Origin: Microbacterium sp. MAH-37
GTDB lineage: Bacteria > Actinomycetota > Actinomycetes > Actinomycetales > Microbacteriaceae
Length of the DNA: 64,000 nucleotides
Direction of reading: 5' to 3'
Assembly (NCBI RefSeq): GCF_009758255.1
Contig: NZ_WSEN01000010.1
Span: 186,001 to 250,000, forward strand
Part shown: in pieces, positions 1 through 8,273 of the stretch
How the letters are laid out: every line of letters begins with the position of its first letter
Position numbering within the stretch: the first letter of the stretch is position 1
The notes under the pieces: model-generated
The model's database searches: none
Told to the model about the DNA's origin: nothing
Seen by the model: the letters and a program-made list of their open reading frames with translations, nothing else
Translations under genes and position numbers: made by a program

Positions 1-767
1 CGAGTTCACTGTCCACGCCGGGCGAACTGGCCACGCGCCCGTTCATCCTGTGGCCGCACACGTTCTCGCTGGACGCGTACAAGTACATCCTGTCGACGCC
101 GACGATCTTCCGGGCGCTCGGCGTCTCGGCGGTCGTCACGATCGGCGGCACGATGATCAGCCTGATCCTCACCGCCTTCATGGCCTACGCGCTGTCGAAG
201 AAGCACCTCAAGGGGCGACGGGTCATCAACTTCCTGGTCGTGTTCACCATGCTCTTCAGCGGGGGCATGATCCCCACGTTCATCGTGGTGAAGAGCCTGG
301 GCATGATCGACTCGCTGTGGTCGCTGATCATCCCGGTCGCGATCAACGCGTTCAACTTCGTGATCATGCGCAGCTTCTTCCAGGCCATGCCGGAGAGCCT
401 CGAAGAGGCTGCCCGCATCGACGGATGCACCGAGATGGGCGTCTTCTGGCGCATCGTGCTGCCGCTGTCGATGGCATCGCTCGCGACGATCGGCCTGTTC
501 TACGCCGTGTACTACTGGAACACCTACCAGAGCGCGATCCTGTACATCAACAGCTCCGAGAAGTGGCCGATCCAGGTGCTGCTGCGCCAGATCGTCATCG
601 TCGCGAGCGGCATGAACGCTGACGACTCCGCGGTGGACGTCGTGCCGCCCGCGCAGTCGGTGCGAATGGCCGTGATCTTCATCGCCACTCTGCCGATGCT
701 GATCGTCTACCCGTTCGTGCAGCGCTTCTTCGTGAAGGGCGCGATGATCGGGTCGGTCAAGGGCTGA
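1..767 (+). CDS. Carbohydrate ABC transporter permease (3' part)
   Basis: This is the C-terminal part of an inner-membrane permease of a sugar ABC importer; the reading frame is open from base 3, so the start lies outside the window. About 255 residues are visible, with several hydrophobic helices and the cytoplasmic EAA loop (EEAARIDGCTEMGVFWRI) that docks on the ATPase. The family is MalG/LplC-like (binding-protein-dependent transport, inner membrane component); the closing KGAMIGSVKG is typical of the LplC/YtcP branch. Its partner permease and binding protein should lie upstream. Its last 11 bases overlap the end of the convergent serine hydrolase gene. The exact sugar is unknown, but a plant-wall saccharide fits the neighbouring GH43 operon. 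Confidence 0.9.
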   Translation, partial: SSLSTPGELATRPFILWPHTFSLDAYKYILSTPTIFRALGVSAVVTIGGTMISLILTAFMAYALSKKHLKGRRVINFLVVFTMLFSGGMIPTFIVVKSLGMIDSLWSLIIPVAINAFNFVIMRSFFQAMPESLEEAARIDGCTEMGVFWRIVLPLSMASLATIGLFYAVYYWNTYQSAILYINSSEKWPIQVLLRQIVIVASGMNADDSAVDVVPPAQSVRMAVIFIATLPMLIVYPFVQRFFVKGAMIGSVKG

Positions 768-1644
768 TCGGCTCCGCGAGCGCATCGCACAGCATCCGCG
801 CGACCTCCCGGTCGGCGCCGGGCGCCATCCCCGGCAGCGGATCGGATGCCACGACGACTGCCATCTCGCGGGCCGGATCGCCGTAGACGAACTGCCCGTG
901 CATGCCGAACATCATCCAGGCGTCGTCGCCGGGCAGCCACGTCTGCCGGCCGTAGCCGGCGAGGAACGGGATGCCCCAGTCCTGCGGCGACGGGTCACTG
1001 CGGCGCTCGAGCAGCGCGGAGACGACGGCGGCCGGCAGCAAGTCACCCCCACCCGCGTTCAGCAGTTCGGCGACCGGCAGCAGGTCACCGGGCGGGACGA
1101 TCAGCCCCGATCCGCCGTGGCTGATGCCCTCGGGTCCGGTGACGAACCGTGCATCCGCCCCGATGCCGAGCGGATCGAGCAGCCGCGGGCGCAGGTAGTC
1201 CAGCAGCGGCATGCCGGCCAGGCGCTCCACCAGCGCGGCCAGCGTGTACGACGCGCTGGTGTCGTAGGTGAACCGGATGCCGGGCGGCCGCACCGGCGGC
1301 ACCCGGAAGTACGACTCCAGCCAGCCCCCGGCGCCCTCGTCGTAGGTCGTCCGCTGGTGGGGGCCGGTCATGGCGAGCATGTCGTCGATGCGGGTCGCGG
1401 CGAGCCAGGGATGAACCGGCGCCATCTCCGGGAAGTGCGTGATGATCGGATCGTCGAGGCGCAGCATCCGCTCTTCGGCGAGCAGCAGGATCGCGAGCCC
1501 GGTGATCGACTTCGACACCGAGTACATCCGGTGCGGCTCGTCCGAGCCGAAGCGCACGACACACCGACCGCCGACGCTCACCGAGAGGTGGCGCACCGCG
1601 ATGCCGAGGTGCGCGGCCCCGTCGATGAAGTCGGACGGACTCAT
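757..1644 (-). CDS. Beta-lactamase-family serine hydrolase
   Basis: A 295-residue protein of the beta-lactamase/penicillin-binding fold. The catalytic Ser-x-x-Lys is SVSK (Ser42-Lys45), followed by the usual helix ITGLAILLLAEE. The second motif reads YDTSASYTLAALVERLAG, where a Tyr-x-Asn is more usual. There is no signal peptide, so it is probably a cytoplasmic esterase or amidase rather than a resistance enzyme. It is the last gene of the minus-strand operon GH43-LacI-DUF6807-hydrolase, and its ATG overlaps the DUF6807 stop as ATGA, which fixes the start at 1644. In this context I infer action on an ester or amide of a sugar derivative; the substrate is not known. Confidence 0.85.
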   Translation of the reverse strand: MSPSDFIDGAAHLGIAVRHLSVSVGGRCVVRFGSDEPHRMYSVSKSITGLAILLLAEERMLRLDDPIITHFPEMAPVHPWLAATRIDDMLAMTGPHQRTTYDEGAGGWLESYFRVPPVRPPGIRFTYDTSASYTLAALVERLAGMPLLDYLRPRLLDPLGIGADARFVTGPEGISHGGSGLIVPPGDLLPVAELLNAGGGDLLPAAVVSALLERRSDPSPQDWGIPFLAGYGRQTWLPGDDAWMMFGMHGQFVYGDPAREMAVVVASDPLPGMAPGADREVARMLCDALAEPISP

Positions 1645-2450
1645 ACCGCGTCGCGGATGCCGGAGAGCAGCCGACCGGCGACATCCGCCGAATCGGTGAA
1701 CGGGCCATCCGCGATCGCGACGACCAGGTCCAGCAGCAGGGTCTCCCCCGGGGCGAGCGCCCTGCGCTCCTCCACGGCGACGGCGGGCAGGAAGCCGACA
1801 TACCCCTCGGAGCGCACGAACCACGGCATCCCGGTGCTGGTCGCCGCGACGAATGACACGTCGTCGCCGTCCAGCGCGATCCACGGCGACGTCGAGCCGT
1901 GTGCGGCGTCGACGCCGTCGCCGTCCGCCGTGCGGACATGCGCGCTGCGCAGCGCGGTGCGCCAGAACAGGCCGCCGTAGAAGGCACCGGGCCTCCCGTT
2001 GGTCTGGGGGCTGCCGAACGTGACCTCTCCGGCGGCCGGGCTGAGCCGGGTGGTCCACGAGACCGTCACCTGACCGGCATCCGCCTGCGCGCTGATCGTG
2101 CGCTCCTCATGCAGCAGCGCGCTCCCGTCCCTGGCCCGCCAGGTCAGGCGCTCGTCGACGCGGCCCGGCGCGCTCTCGCGGCCCGTCACCTGCTGGATGC
2201 CGTGGTTGTCGAGCATCACGGAGCCCTCGCCGCGCCGATACGTGCTGCCGCCCCAGAAGGATGCGCCGCTCACATCGGGCAGCGCCAGGCTGAGCCCGAG
2301 GTGGTGGAGGTGATCATCCGGCGACACCTCGGTGGCGGGAGCACCGCCCGGTGCGGTCGCGGTGAGATAGGGACGCGGGGACAGCCCCCGCCGCACCGCG
2401 GCTCCCTCGTGATAGCGGACCGCGCCGGAGGGCAGCAGGTCGATCGTCAT
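1641..2450 (-). CDS. DUF6807 (PmoA-like) family protein
   Basis: A 269-residue all-beta protein of the DUF6807 family, often mislabelled 'methane oxygenase PmoA'. The family hallmark His-x-His-His-x-Gly is visible as DDHLHHLGLSLAL near residue 50, followed by the conserved FWGG and a DNHGIQ segment. Members usually sit in carbohydrate operons with LacI regulators, dehydrogenases and glycosidases; no activity is established to my knowledge. Both ends overlap neighbours by ATGA (start at 2450 with the LacI stop, stop with the hydrolase start), so the four genes are translationally coupled. A methane-oxidation role is very unlikely here. Confidence 0.8.
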   Translation of the reverse strand: MTIDLLPSGAVRYHEGAAVRRGLSPRPYLTATAPGGAPATEVSPDDHLHHLGLSLALPDVSGASFWGGSTYRRGEGSVMLDNHGIQQVTGRESAPGRVDERLTWRARDGSALLHEERTISAQADAGQVTVSWTTRLSPAAGEVTFGSPQTNGRPGAFYGGLFWRTALRSAHVRTADGDGVDAAHGSTSPWIALDGDDVSFVAATSTGMPWFVRSEGYVGFLPAVAVEERRALAPGETLLLDLVVAIADGPFTDSADVAGRLLSGIRDAV

Positions 2451-3469
2451 GGGCGCTCCTTCGTGCTGCCGCGCACGGCGAGCTCGGGCGAGAACATGAT
2501 CGGCTCGCGCTCTGGTGCATCCGTCATCTCTGCTCGCAGCACGGTCCAGATCCGCTCGCCGATCTCGGCCAGCCGCGAGGTCATGGTAGTCAGCGACGGC
2601 GACGAATAGCGCGCGAACGGGATGTCGTCGAAGCCGGCGACCGACAGCTCCGCCGGGACGGCGACGCCCTCCTCGGAGAGCCGTCCGAGGAGGCCGAGGG
2701 CCACCACGTCGTTGTACGCGATCACCGCGGTCGCGCCGGTCTCGCGGATCGCCGGCCACGAGGTGTAGCCGTCCTCGAAGGAGTGCCCGCAGGGCACGTC
2801 CACGATCTCGACCTCGGGGTGCTGCTCGCGGATCTCCTGCAGTCCGCGCTCCCGCTCCCAGTTGGCCCGCGCGTAGGCGGGCCCGACGAGGAACGCGATC
2901 CTGCGGTGGCCGAGCTCGATCAGGTGCCCGGCGAGCACCATGACGCCCTCGTGGTAGTCGATCAGCACCGAGCCGGCGTTCAGGCCGGTGGTGCGGTTGA
3001 ACACCGCCACCGGCCCGACCCGCGGCAGCAGTTCGAGCAGTTCGGCCCGCGTCATCCGCGGCGAGAACAGGGCAACGGCGTCGGTGCGATCGCGCAGGTC
3101 CCTGGCGAGCTCGGCCTCGCTGTCGGCATCCTCGAACGCGTCGGCGACGACGACCCGGTAGCCGTCGCGGGCTGCGGCGCGGTTGAAGCCGTGCAGCACC
3201 TGGTGGAACATCGGGTTGCCCAGATCGGGCACCAGCACGCCGACTGTGCGGCTGACGCCGAGCGAGAGCGAGCGGGCCGTCTGGCTGGGCGTGTAGCCGA
3301 GCTCGTCGATCACCTGCCGCACTCGCTGCGCGATCTCCTCGTTCACCGTCGGTACCGAGTTCAGCACCCGCGACACCGTGGCCTTGGACACCCCGGCGGC
3401 GCGGGCGATGTCCATGATCGTCGTCTCGCGAGTCGGCGTCGTCCGTGCGCGCTTGCCTGCCATCGTCAT
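2447..3469 (-). CDS. LacI-family transcriptional regulator
   Basis: A 340-residue sugar-responsive repressor. The N-terminal helix-turn-helix is clear (MDIARAAGVSKATVSRVLN, about residues 19-37), followed by the hinge QTARSLSLG and a periplasmic-binding-protein-like effector domain ending SPSLTTMTSRLAEIGERI. Two in-frame ATGs exist at 3469 and 3463; I chose 3469 because it makes an ATGA overlap with the GH43 stop, like the other junctions of this operon. Lying inside the operon it presumably controls, it is the natural candidate to bind the palindrome GAAACCGGTTCC just upstream of the GH43 start. The inducer is probably a xylose- or arabinose-containing sugar, by context only. Confidence 0.92.
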   Translation of the reverse strand: MTMAGKRARTTPTRETTIMDIARAAGVSKATVSRVLNSVPTVNEEIAQRVRQVIDELGYTPSQTARSLSLGVSRTVGVLVPDLGNPMFHQVLHGFNRAAARDGYRVVVADAFEDADSEAELARDLRDRTDAVALFSPRMTRAELLELLPRVGPVAVFNRTTGLNAGSVLIDYHEGVMVLAGHLIELGHRRIAFLVGPAYARANWERERGLQEIREQHPEVEIVDVPCGHSFEDGYTSWPAIRETGATAVIAYNDVVALGLLGRLSEEGVAVPAELSVAGFDDIPFARYSSPSLTTMTSRLAEIGERIWTVLRAEMTDAPEREPIMFSPELAVRGSTKERP

Positions 3470-5010
3470 CGATCCCCCGTCGTGATGCGGAAGCCGGCGA
3501 ACCGGGCGATCGTCTCGTCCGCGCCGTGAGCCCCAGCCGCGAACAGGGAGATCGCCGCGCCGACCCACTGCCCCTGGACCGCGTGGAACTGCGGATCCAC
3601 GTCGATCCTCGCACCGTCGGCGTGGAGAATCACGCGGACGCGGGCGTCGTCGCTCACGGCGAGCGTCGCGCGCACGCGCGGCTCGCGCAGCGGCACGGAT
3701 GCCACGACCCGCTCCTCCTGGTCATCGCGGCCGCGCACAGCGACGACCGCGACGTCGCCCGCGGCGGTGCGCCGCACACCGGCCCAGGCGTAGTCGAGGC
3801 CGAGCACGGCGATCCCGGCGCGGGCGCCGGGTGCAGCATCCGGCAGTTCGACATCCACGGAGGACGAGCTGCTCCAGCCGGGCAGCGGCTGCGAGAGCAC
3901 GCGCGGAAGGGTGCGGATGCTGCCGCCGTCGGGGCTGCCGCGCAGAGTGAGGGCGTCGCCGGTCCCGCCGTCCTCCGGGGTTACGATCGCGCGCGGGTCG
4001 GGGTCGGCCTCCCACTGCCAGTGGGCGCCCGGCAGTCCGTCGGCGAAGTCGTCGGAGCGGGCGAGGCTGCGTGCGCCCTGCCTGCCCCGCAGCGGTGCCG
4101 GGTGATCGAGCACGGGTTCCGCCGGGCCGCCGGCGACGGCGCGGCCCATGAGCGGCCAGCCGTCGGCATCCCACGCCATCGGCTGCAGATGCAGCACCCG
4201 TCCGAACACGCCTCGATCCTGGAAGTGCAGGAACCAGTCACCGTCCTCGCCGTCATCGACCCAGGCTCCCTGATGAGGTCCGTTGACCGGGGTGTCGCCC
4301 TGGCTGAGCACGATCCGGTGCCGGTACGGCCCGTACGGACTGTCGGCGCGGAAGGCCGTCTGCCAACCGGTGGCCACGCCGCCGGCGGGGGCGAGGATCC
4401 AGTACTCCCCGTCGCGCTTGTGGAACTTCGGCCCCTCGAGCGTCGCGAACCCGTCGAGCAGGTCGCCGTCGATGACGTCGACCGCTGGGCCGGTGGCGGT
4501 GGTGAGCCCGGCGTCGACAGGGACCACCGTCAGCACGTTCTTGCGTCCGGCCCGCGAGCGGGCCCAGCCGTGCACGAGGTAGGTGCGTCCGTCGTCGTCC
4601 CACAGCGGGCACGGGTCGATCAGGCCGAGTCCCGCCAGCAGCAGGCGCGGCGGCGTCCACGGACCCGCGGGGTTCTCGGCCGTGACGACGAAGATGCCCT
4701 GATCGGGGTCGGGGAAGACGATGTGGAACCGTCCGTCGTGGTGGCGGATCGAGGGCGCCCAGACGCCGCAGCCGTGCCGCGGCAGCCCGAACCAGGCAGC
4801 CGGTTCGTTGCGCTCCAGCGCGTACCCGATGCGGGTCCAGTCGACCAGATCACGCGACTCGAAGACGGGCAGCCCCGGCGCGCGGTGGAAGCTCGACGCG
4901 ACGAGATAGAACCGGTCCCCCACGCGGATCGCATCCGGATCGGGCATGTCGGAATCGATGATCGGGTTGCGGTATCGGCTCGCATCGTCGACGAGGTTCA
5001 CCCGCACCAC
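3466..5010 (-). CDS. Glycoside hydrolase family 43 protein (xylosidase/arabinofuranosidase type)
   Basis: A protein of about 514 residues with an N-terminal five-bladed propeller and a C-terminal beta-sandwich, the layout of beta-xylosidases and arabinofuranosidases of GH43. Three acidic sites can be read: catalytic base in MPDPDAIRVGDRFYLVAS (near Asp24), the pKa modulator in LIDPCPLWDDDG, and the general acid Glu in LEGPKFHKRDGEYWI. No signal peptide is present, so imported oligosaccharides are the likely substrate. The start is uncertain: tandem GTG codons at 5010 and 5007 follow directly after a LacI-type palindrome, with no ribosome binding site, so the message may be leaderless. First gene of the four-gene operon. 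Confidence 0.9.
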   Translation of the reverse strand: MVRVNLVDDASRYRNPIIDSDMPDPDAIRVGDRFYLVASSFHRAPGLPVFESRDLVDWTRIGYALERNEPAAWFGLPRHGCGVWAPSIRHHDGRFHIVFPDPDQGIFVVTAENPAGPWTPPRLLLAGLGLIDPCPLWDDDGRTYLVHGWARSRAGRKNVLTVVPVDAGLTTATGPAVDVIDGDLLDGFATLEGPKFHKRDGEYWILAPAGGVATGWQTAFRADSPYGPYRHRIVLSQGDTPVNGPHQGAWVDDGEDGDWFLHFQDRGVFGRVLHLQPMAWDADGWPLMGRAVAGGPAEPVLDHPAPLRGRQGARSLARSDDFADGLPGAHWQWEADPDPRAIVTPEDGGTGDALTLRGSPDGGSIRTLPRVLSQPLPGWSSSSSVDVELPDAAPGARAGIAVLGLDYAWAGVRRTAAGDVAVVAVRGRDDQEERVVASVPLREPRVRATLAVSDDARVRVILHADGARIDVDPQFHAVQGQWVGAAISLFAAGAHGADETIARFAGFRITTGDR

Positions 5011-5017
5011 GCTAGTC

Positions 5018-5033
5018 GAGAAACCGGTTCCTG
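5018..5033 (-). promoter_or_regulatory. Candidate LacI operator before GH43 operon
   Basis: GAAACCGGTTCC (5020-5031) is a near-perfect palindrome with the central CG typical of LacI-family sites, ending about 10 bases before the GTG start of the GH43 gene. Binding there would cover the transcription start. The LacI protein encoded by the second gene of the operon is the obvious ligand. Confidence 0.5.
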
Positions 5034-5084
5034 TCCACGTGACCGGCAGCCGGGTCCGAGATTGGACATCGCTTTCCTGTCGAC

Positions 5085-5105
5085 ATTTAGTTAGACTAGC
5101 TAAAT
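5085..5105. promoter_or_regulatory. Candidate MarR operator
   Basis: A 21-base near-perfect palindrome, ATTTAG-t-TAG-a-CTA-g-CTAAAT, ends one base before the GTG start of the MarR gene. It is strikingly AT-rich for this genome. It includes TAGACT (5092-5097), a fair -10 hexamer placed for a leaderless transcript, so binding of the MarR protein would block its own promoter. Confidence 0.65.
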
Positions 5106-5106
5106 A

Positions 5107-5547
5107 GTGACTGCCTCCGAAGATTCGTTCCACGCCGCCGCCGTCGACCTTCGGCTGGCGACCTTCCGCCTGGCCAGGCGGCTGCGCCGCGAGCGCGCCG
5201 TCGACTCGATGAGCGACGCGCAGTTCGCCGTGCTGGCCACACTCCGCGCCCACGGTCGCGCGACGCTCGGGTCACTCGCCGAGCGCGAGCACGTCTCGGC
5301 CCCGTCGATGAATCGCACCGTGAACTGCCTCGAGGAGTCCGGCCTGGTGGTGCGCGTACCCGACGAGGACGACCGCCGCCGCGTGCAGATCGACATCACC
5401 CCCGAGGGCAACGCCGTCGTCGCCGACACGATCAGCAGGCGCGACACCGCACTCGCCGTCGCCCTCGCCGGACTCGACTTCACCGAGGACGAGCTGCAGA
5501 CCCTGCGCGACGCCAGCGCCCTGATGCGGAAGGTGGCCGAGCGATGA
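5107..5547 (+). CDS. MarR-family transcriptional regulator
   Basis: A 146-residue winged-helix repressor. The HTH is ATLGSLAEREHVSAPSMNRTVNCLEESGLV (about residues 54-83) and the wing is VPDEDDRRRVQIDITPEG. The GTG start has no ribosome binding site and sits immediately after the palindrome at 5085-5105, which suggests a leaderless mRNA and autoregulation. The stop overlaps the start of the MFS exporter gene as ATGA, so regulator and pump are co-translated, the usual arrangement for MarR-controlled drug or metabolite efflux. The effector is unknown. Confidence 0.92.
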   Translation: MTASEDSFHAAAVDLRLATFRLARRLRRERAVDSMSDAQFAVLATLRAHGRATLGSLAEREHVSAPSMNRTVNCLEESGLVVRVPDEDDRRRVQIDITPEGNAVVADTISRRDTALAVALAGLDFTEDELQTLRDASALMRKVAER

Positions 5548-6935
5548 GCCTCACGACGTCACCGATGTTCCGCTCCTTCGCGAACTTCAACTACCGCACG
5601 TGGTTCATCGGCGCCGTCATCTCGAACATCGGCGGCTGGATGCAGTCCACCGCGCAGGACTGGGTCGTGCTCACCGAGCTCACCGACAACGACGCCTCGG
5701 CCATGGGCATCACGATGGCGCTGCAGTTCGGGCCGCCGCTGCTGCTGGTCGGACTGACCGGCTACGTCGCCGACCGCTTCGACCGGCGCAAAGTGCTGCT
5801 GATCACGCAGACGGTGCTGATGCTGCTGGCGCTCGGCGTCGCCGGGACGCTGCTCACCGGGGTGCTGACCCTGCCGATGATGTTCGGCTTCGCGCTGTGC
5901 TTCGGGATCACGAACGCGTTCGACGCGCCGGCCAGGCAGGCCTTCGTCTCCGACATGGTCAGCATGGAGGATGCCTCGAACGCGGTCGCGCTGAACTCGG
6001 CGTCGTTCAACATGGCCCGCATGATCGGACCGGCTGTCGGCGGCGTGCTGATCGTCGCGATCGGGTCTGGTTGGGTGTTCGTGGCGAACGCCGTTACATT
6101 CCTGGCGATGCTCATCGCGCTGATGCTGATGCGAAGGAATGAGCTGATCCCGCGGGCCAAGGGCCGCCGCGGCGGAGGCGGTCTCGCCGCCGGCTTCCGC
6201 TACGTGATGGGCCGCAGCGACCTGAAGGTCGTGTTCGTGATGGTCTTCCTGATCGGCGCGTTCGGCATGAACTTCCCGATCTTCGCCTCGACCATGGCGC
6301 TCGAATTCGACCGCGGAGCCGACGGCTACGGCCTGCTCAGCTCGGTGCTCGCGATCGGATCACTGGCCGGCGCCCTGCTCGCCGCGCGGCGCGACCGCGC
6401 CCGGGTACGGGTGCTCGTGATCGCCGCGGGCGGGTTCGGCGTGGCATCCGTCATCTCGTCACTGATGCCCGCGTACGCGCTCTACGCGGTGATGCTGGTG
6501 TTCGTCGGATTCTCGACCGTGACCATGCTGACCACGGCCAACGGGTACGTGCAGACCACGACCGACCCGGCCCTGCGCGGGCGGGTGCTCGCCCTGTACA
6601 TGGCCGTCGTGATGGGATCGACTCCGATCGGTGCGCCGATCGCCGGCTGGGTCTCCGACACGTTCGGTCCGCGTGCCGCGATCGACGTCGGCGGAGTCGC
6701 GGGCCTGCTGGCCTGTGCGATCGGCGTGAGCTGGATGCTGTGGTCGGGCCGCCTGCACCGCCATGAGGACAGGCGGTTCCTGCTGACCCTCGACGAGACC
6801 AGGCCGGTCTCGGTGGTGCGGGCGATGGAGCCGACCTCGTACAGCGACCCCGCCGCCTCGACCACGCCGCTGCGCCTTCCGGAGCCGGAGCCGGGACGTG
6901 CACCGCGGCCCGGCGCAGAGCCGTCCGAGGCCTGA
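5544..6935 (+). CDS. MFS transporter (MFS_3 / EntS-like exporter)
   Basis: A 463-residue major facilitator with about 12 membrane helices. The N-terminus (FRSFANFNYRTWFIGAVISN) and the loop GYVADRFDRRKVLL are typical of the MFS_3 group of EntS-like exporters and multidrug pumps. A basic/Pro-rich cytoplasmic tail of roughly 60 residues follows the last helix. It is coupled to the upstream MarR gene by a 4-base overlap and followed three bases later by a second MFS gene, so three genes form one operon. An efflux role is inferred; the substrate is not predictable. Confidence 0.9.
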   Translation: MSLTTSPMFRSFANFNYRTWFIGAVISNIGGWMQSTAQDWVVLTELTDNDASAMGITMALQFGPPLLLVGLTGYVADRFDRRKVLLITQTVLMLLALGVAGTLLTGVLTLPMMFGFALCFGITNAFDAPARQAFVSDMVSMEDASNAVALNSASFNMARMIGPAVGGVLIVAIGSGWVFVANAVTFLAMLIALMLMRRNELIPRAKGRRGGGGLAAGFRYVMGRSDLKVVFVMVFLIGAFGMNFPIFASTMALEFDRGADGYGLLSSVLAIGSLAGALLAARRDRARVRVLVIAAGGFGVASVISSLMPAYALYAVMLVFVGFSTVTMLTTANGYVQTTTDPALRGRVLALYMAVVMGSTPIGAPIAGWVSDTFGPRAAIDVGGVAGLLACAIGVSWMLWSGRLHRHEDRRFLLTLDETRPVSVVRAMEPTSYSDPAASTTPLRLPEPEPGRAPRPGAEPSEA

Positions 6936-6938
6936 CGG

Positions 6939-8129
6939 ATGGCGAACGGGCATCCGCGCTCCCTCATGCTCGCGCTCGGCGCGCTGACGGCCTTCGGCCC
7001 GATCTCGCTCGATGTGTATCTGCCCTCGCTGCCGCAGCTGGGCGCCGATCTCGGCGCATCCGAGTCGCTCACGCAGTTCACGATGAGCGCCTGCATGATC
7101 GGCCTCGCGATCGGGCAGCTGCTGTGGGGACCGATCAGCGACCGCTACGGCCGGCGGATGCCGCTGATCATCGCCGTCGCCGGATTCGTGATCACCTCGG
7201 TGCTCTGCGCTTTCGCCCCGACGATCGGAGTGCTGATCGCGATCCGCCTGGTGCAGGGTCTGTGCGGCGCCGGCGGCATGGTGATCGCCAGGGCGGTCGT
7301 GCACGACCTGTTCTCCGGCGCCGAGGCCATGGTCGCCTTCTCGACGCTCGCCGCGGTGATGGGCGTGGCGCCGGTGCTCGCCCCGCTGATCGGCGGCGCC
7401 GTCTTGACGCTCAGCGACTGGCGCGGCGTCTTCGTCACGCTCGCAGTGGTCGGCGTGCTCCTGTTGCTGGTGTCTGCGCTGTTCGTACCGGAGTCGCTGC
7501 CCCGCGACGAACGCACCAGCGGCGGCATCCGCAACGACTTCCGCGGGATCGGCGCCGCCCTCGGCAACCGCGGATTCATGCTGACCGCGCTGACGCTCTC
7601 GCTGGCTGGAGTCGTGCTGTTCGTCTACTTGCAGCTGTCGCCGTTCGTGCTGCAGCAGCAGTACGGGCTGAGCCCGCAGGGCTTCGCCGCGGTGTTCGCG
7701 GTGAACGCGCTCGGCATCCTCGGCGCGGCCCAGCTGAACCGGCGGATGGCCGGGCGGGCGCCCGGCGCACGGATGGTGCGTCTGGCGATCTCGGTCGGCC
7801 TCGCCGCCGCGATCGCGGTGGTGCTCGCCGCGGTGACGTCCTCTGCGCTGCCGTGGCTGCTCGTGCCACTGTTCATCGCGGTGTCGGCGCACGGCGTGAA
7901 CAACCCGGCGCTGACGGCCCTCGCACTCGCGCGGATCACCCGTGGAGCGGGATCGGCATCGGCCGTGCTGGGCACGATGACGCTGCTGGTCGGCGCGCTC
8001 GTGCCGCCACTGGTGTCGGCGTTCGGTGTCTCGGCGACGCTGCTCGGCGCGACGATGCTCGCGGCGTTCGCCGCGGCACTGCTGATGGCGATGCTCTCCC
8101 CGGCGCTGCGCCCTGAGGCGCGAGACTGA
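6939..8129 (+). CDS. Bcr/CflA-family drug:H+ antiporter
   Basis: A 396-residue 12-helix major facilitator of the DHA1 Bcr/CflA type. Signature segments are visible: LDVYLPSLPQLGADLGASES in helix 1, the motif A loop LWGPISDRYGRRMPL, and VQGLCGAGGMVIARAVVHDL in helix 4, matching Bcr, which exports bicyclomycin and cysteine-type substrates. It starts three bases after the stop of the preceding MFS gene and should be co-transcribed with it under the MarR protein. Two unrelated exporters under one regulator suggests response to a toxic compound. Confidence 0.9.
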   Translation: MANGHPRSLMLALGALTAFGPISLDVYLPSLPQLGADLGASESLTQFTMSACMIGLAIGQLLWGPISDRYGRRMPLIIAVAGFVITSVLCAFAPTIGVLIAIRLVQGLCGAGGMVIARAVVHDLFSGAEAMVAFSTLAAVMGVAPVLAPLIGGAVLTLSDWRGVFVTLAVVGVLLLLVSALFVPESLPRDERTSGGIRNDFRGIGAALGNRGFMLTALTLSLAGVVLFVYLQLSPFVLQQQYGLSPQGFAAVFAVNALGILGAAQLNRRMAGRAPGARMVRLAISVGLAAAIAVVLAAVTSSALPWLLVPLFIAVSAHGVNNPALTALALARITRGAGSASAVLGTMTLLVGALVPPLVSAFGVSATLLGATMLAAFAAALLMAMLSPALRPEARD

Positions 8130-8155
8130 CTCTGCTCAGGGCTCGTCTCTCCCCG

Positions 8156-8218
8156 GTTCCGGTCCCACTCGTTGCGGGTGCCAGGTCCGGGCGCACCCGC
8201 ATCCGTTGGGACCGGAGC
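8156..8218. repeat. Palindromic repeat family 1, copy A
   Basis: Imperfect inverted repeat of 26-base arms (8156-8181 and 8193-8218) with an 11-base loop. The core TCCGGTCCCACTCGTTGCGG closely matches copies near 23280 and 56321. It lies 27 bases past the stop of the Bcr/CflA gene, so it could act as a terminator, although no T-run follows. Confidence 0.75.
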
Positions 8219-8273
8219 TTACGGATCCGTGAGAAACGGGGATGGCGGTGCCGAGCGCTCGTACGCTGAGGTC

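Noticed and set aside
1641..2450. Methane/ammonia monooxygenase subunit (PmoA) reading of the DUF6807 protein
   Set aside because: The protein is soluble and all-beta, with no membrane helices or copper-site pattern; the name is a database carry-over.
3445..5094. Long open plus-strand frame opposite the GH43 gene
   Set aside because: It is the mirror of a clear GH43 enzyme; its translation is low-complexity Arg/Gly/Ala/Asp sequence with no domain, as expected from GC-rich third positions.
8172..8273. N-terminal extension of the molybdopterin oxidoreductase
   Set aside because: Would translate the family 1 palindrome; ATG 8274 starts directly before the first membrane helix.
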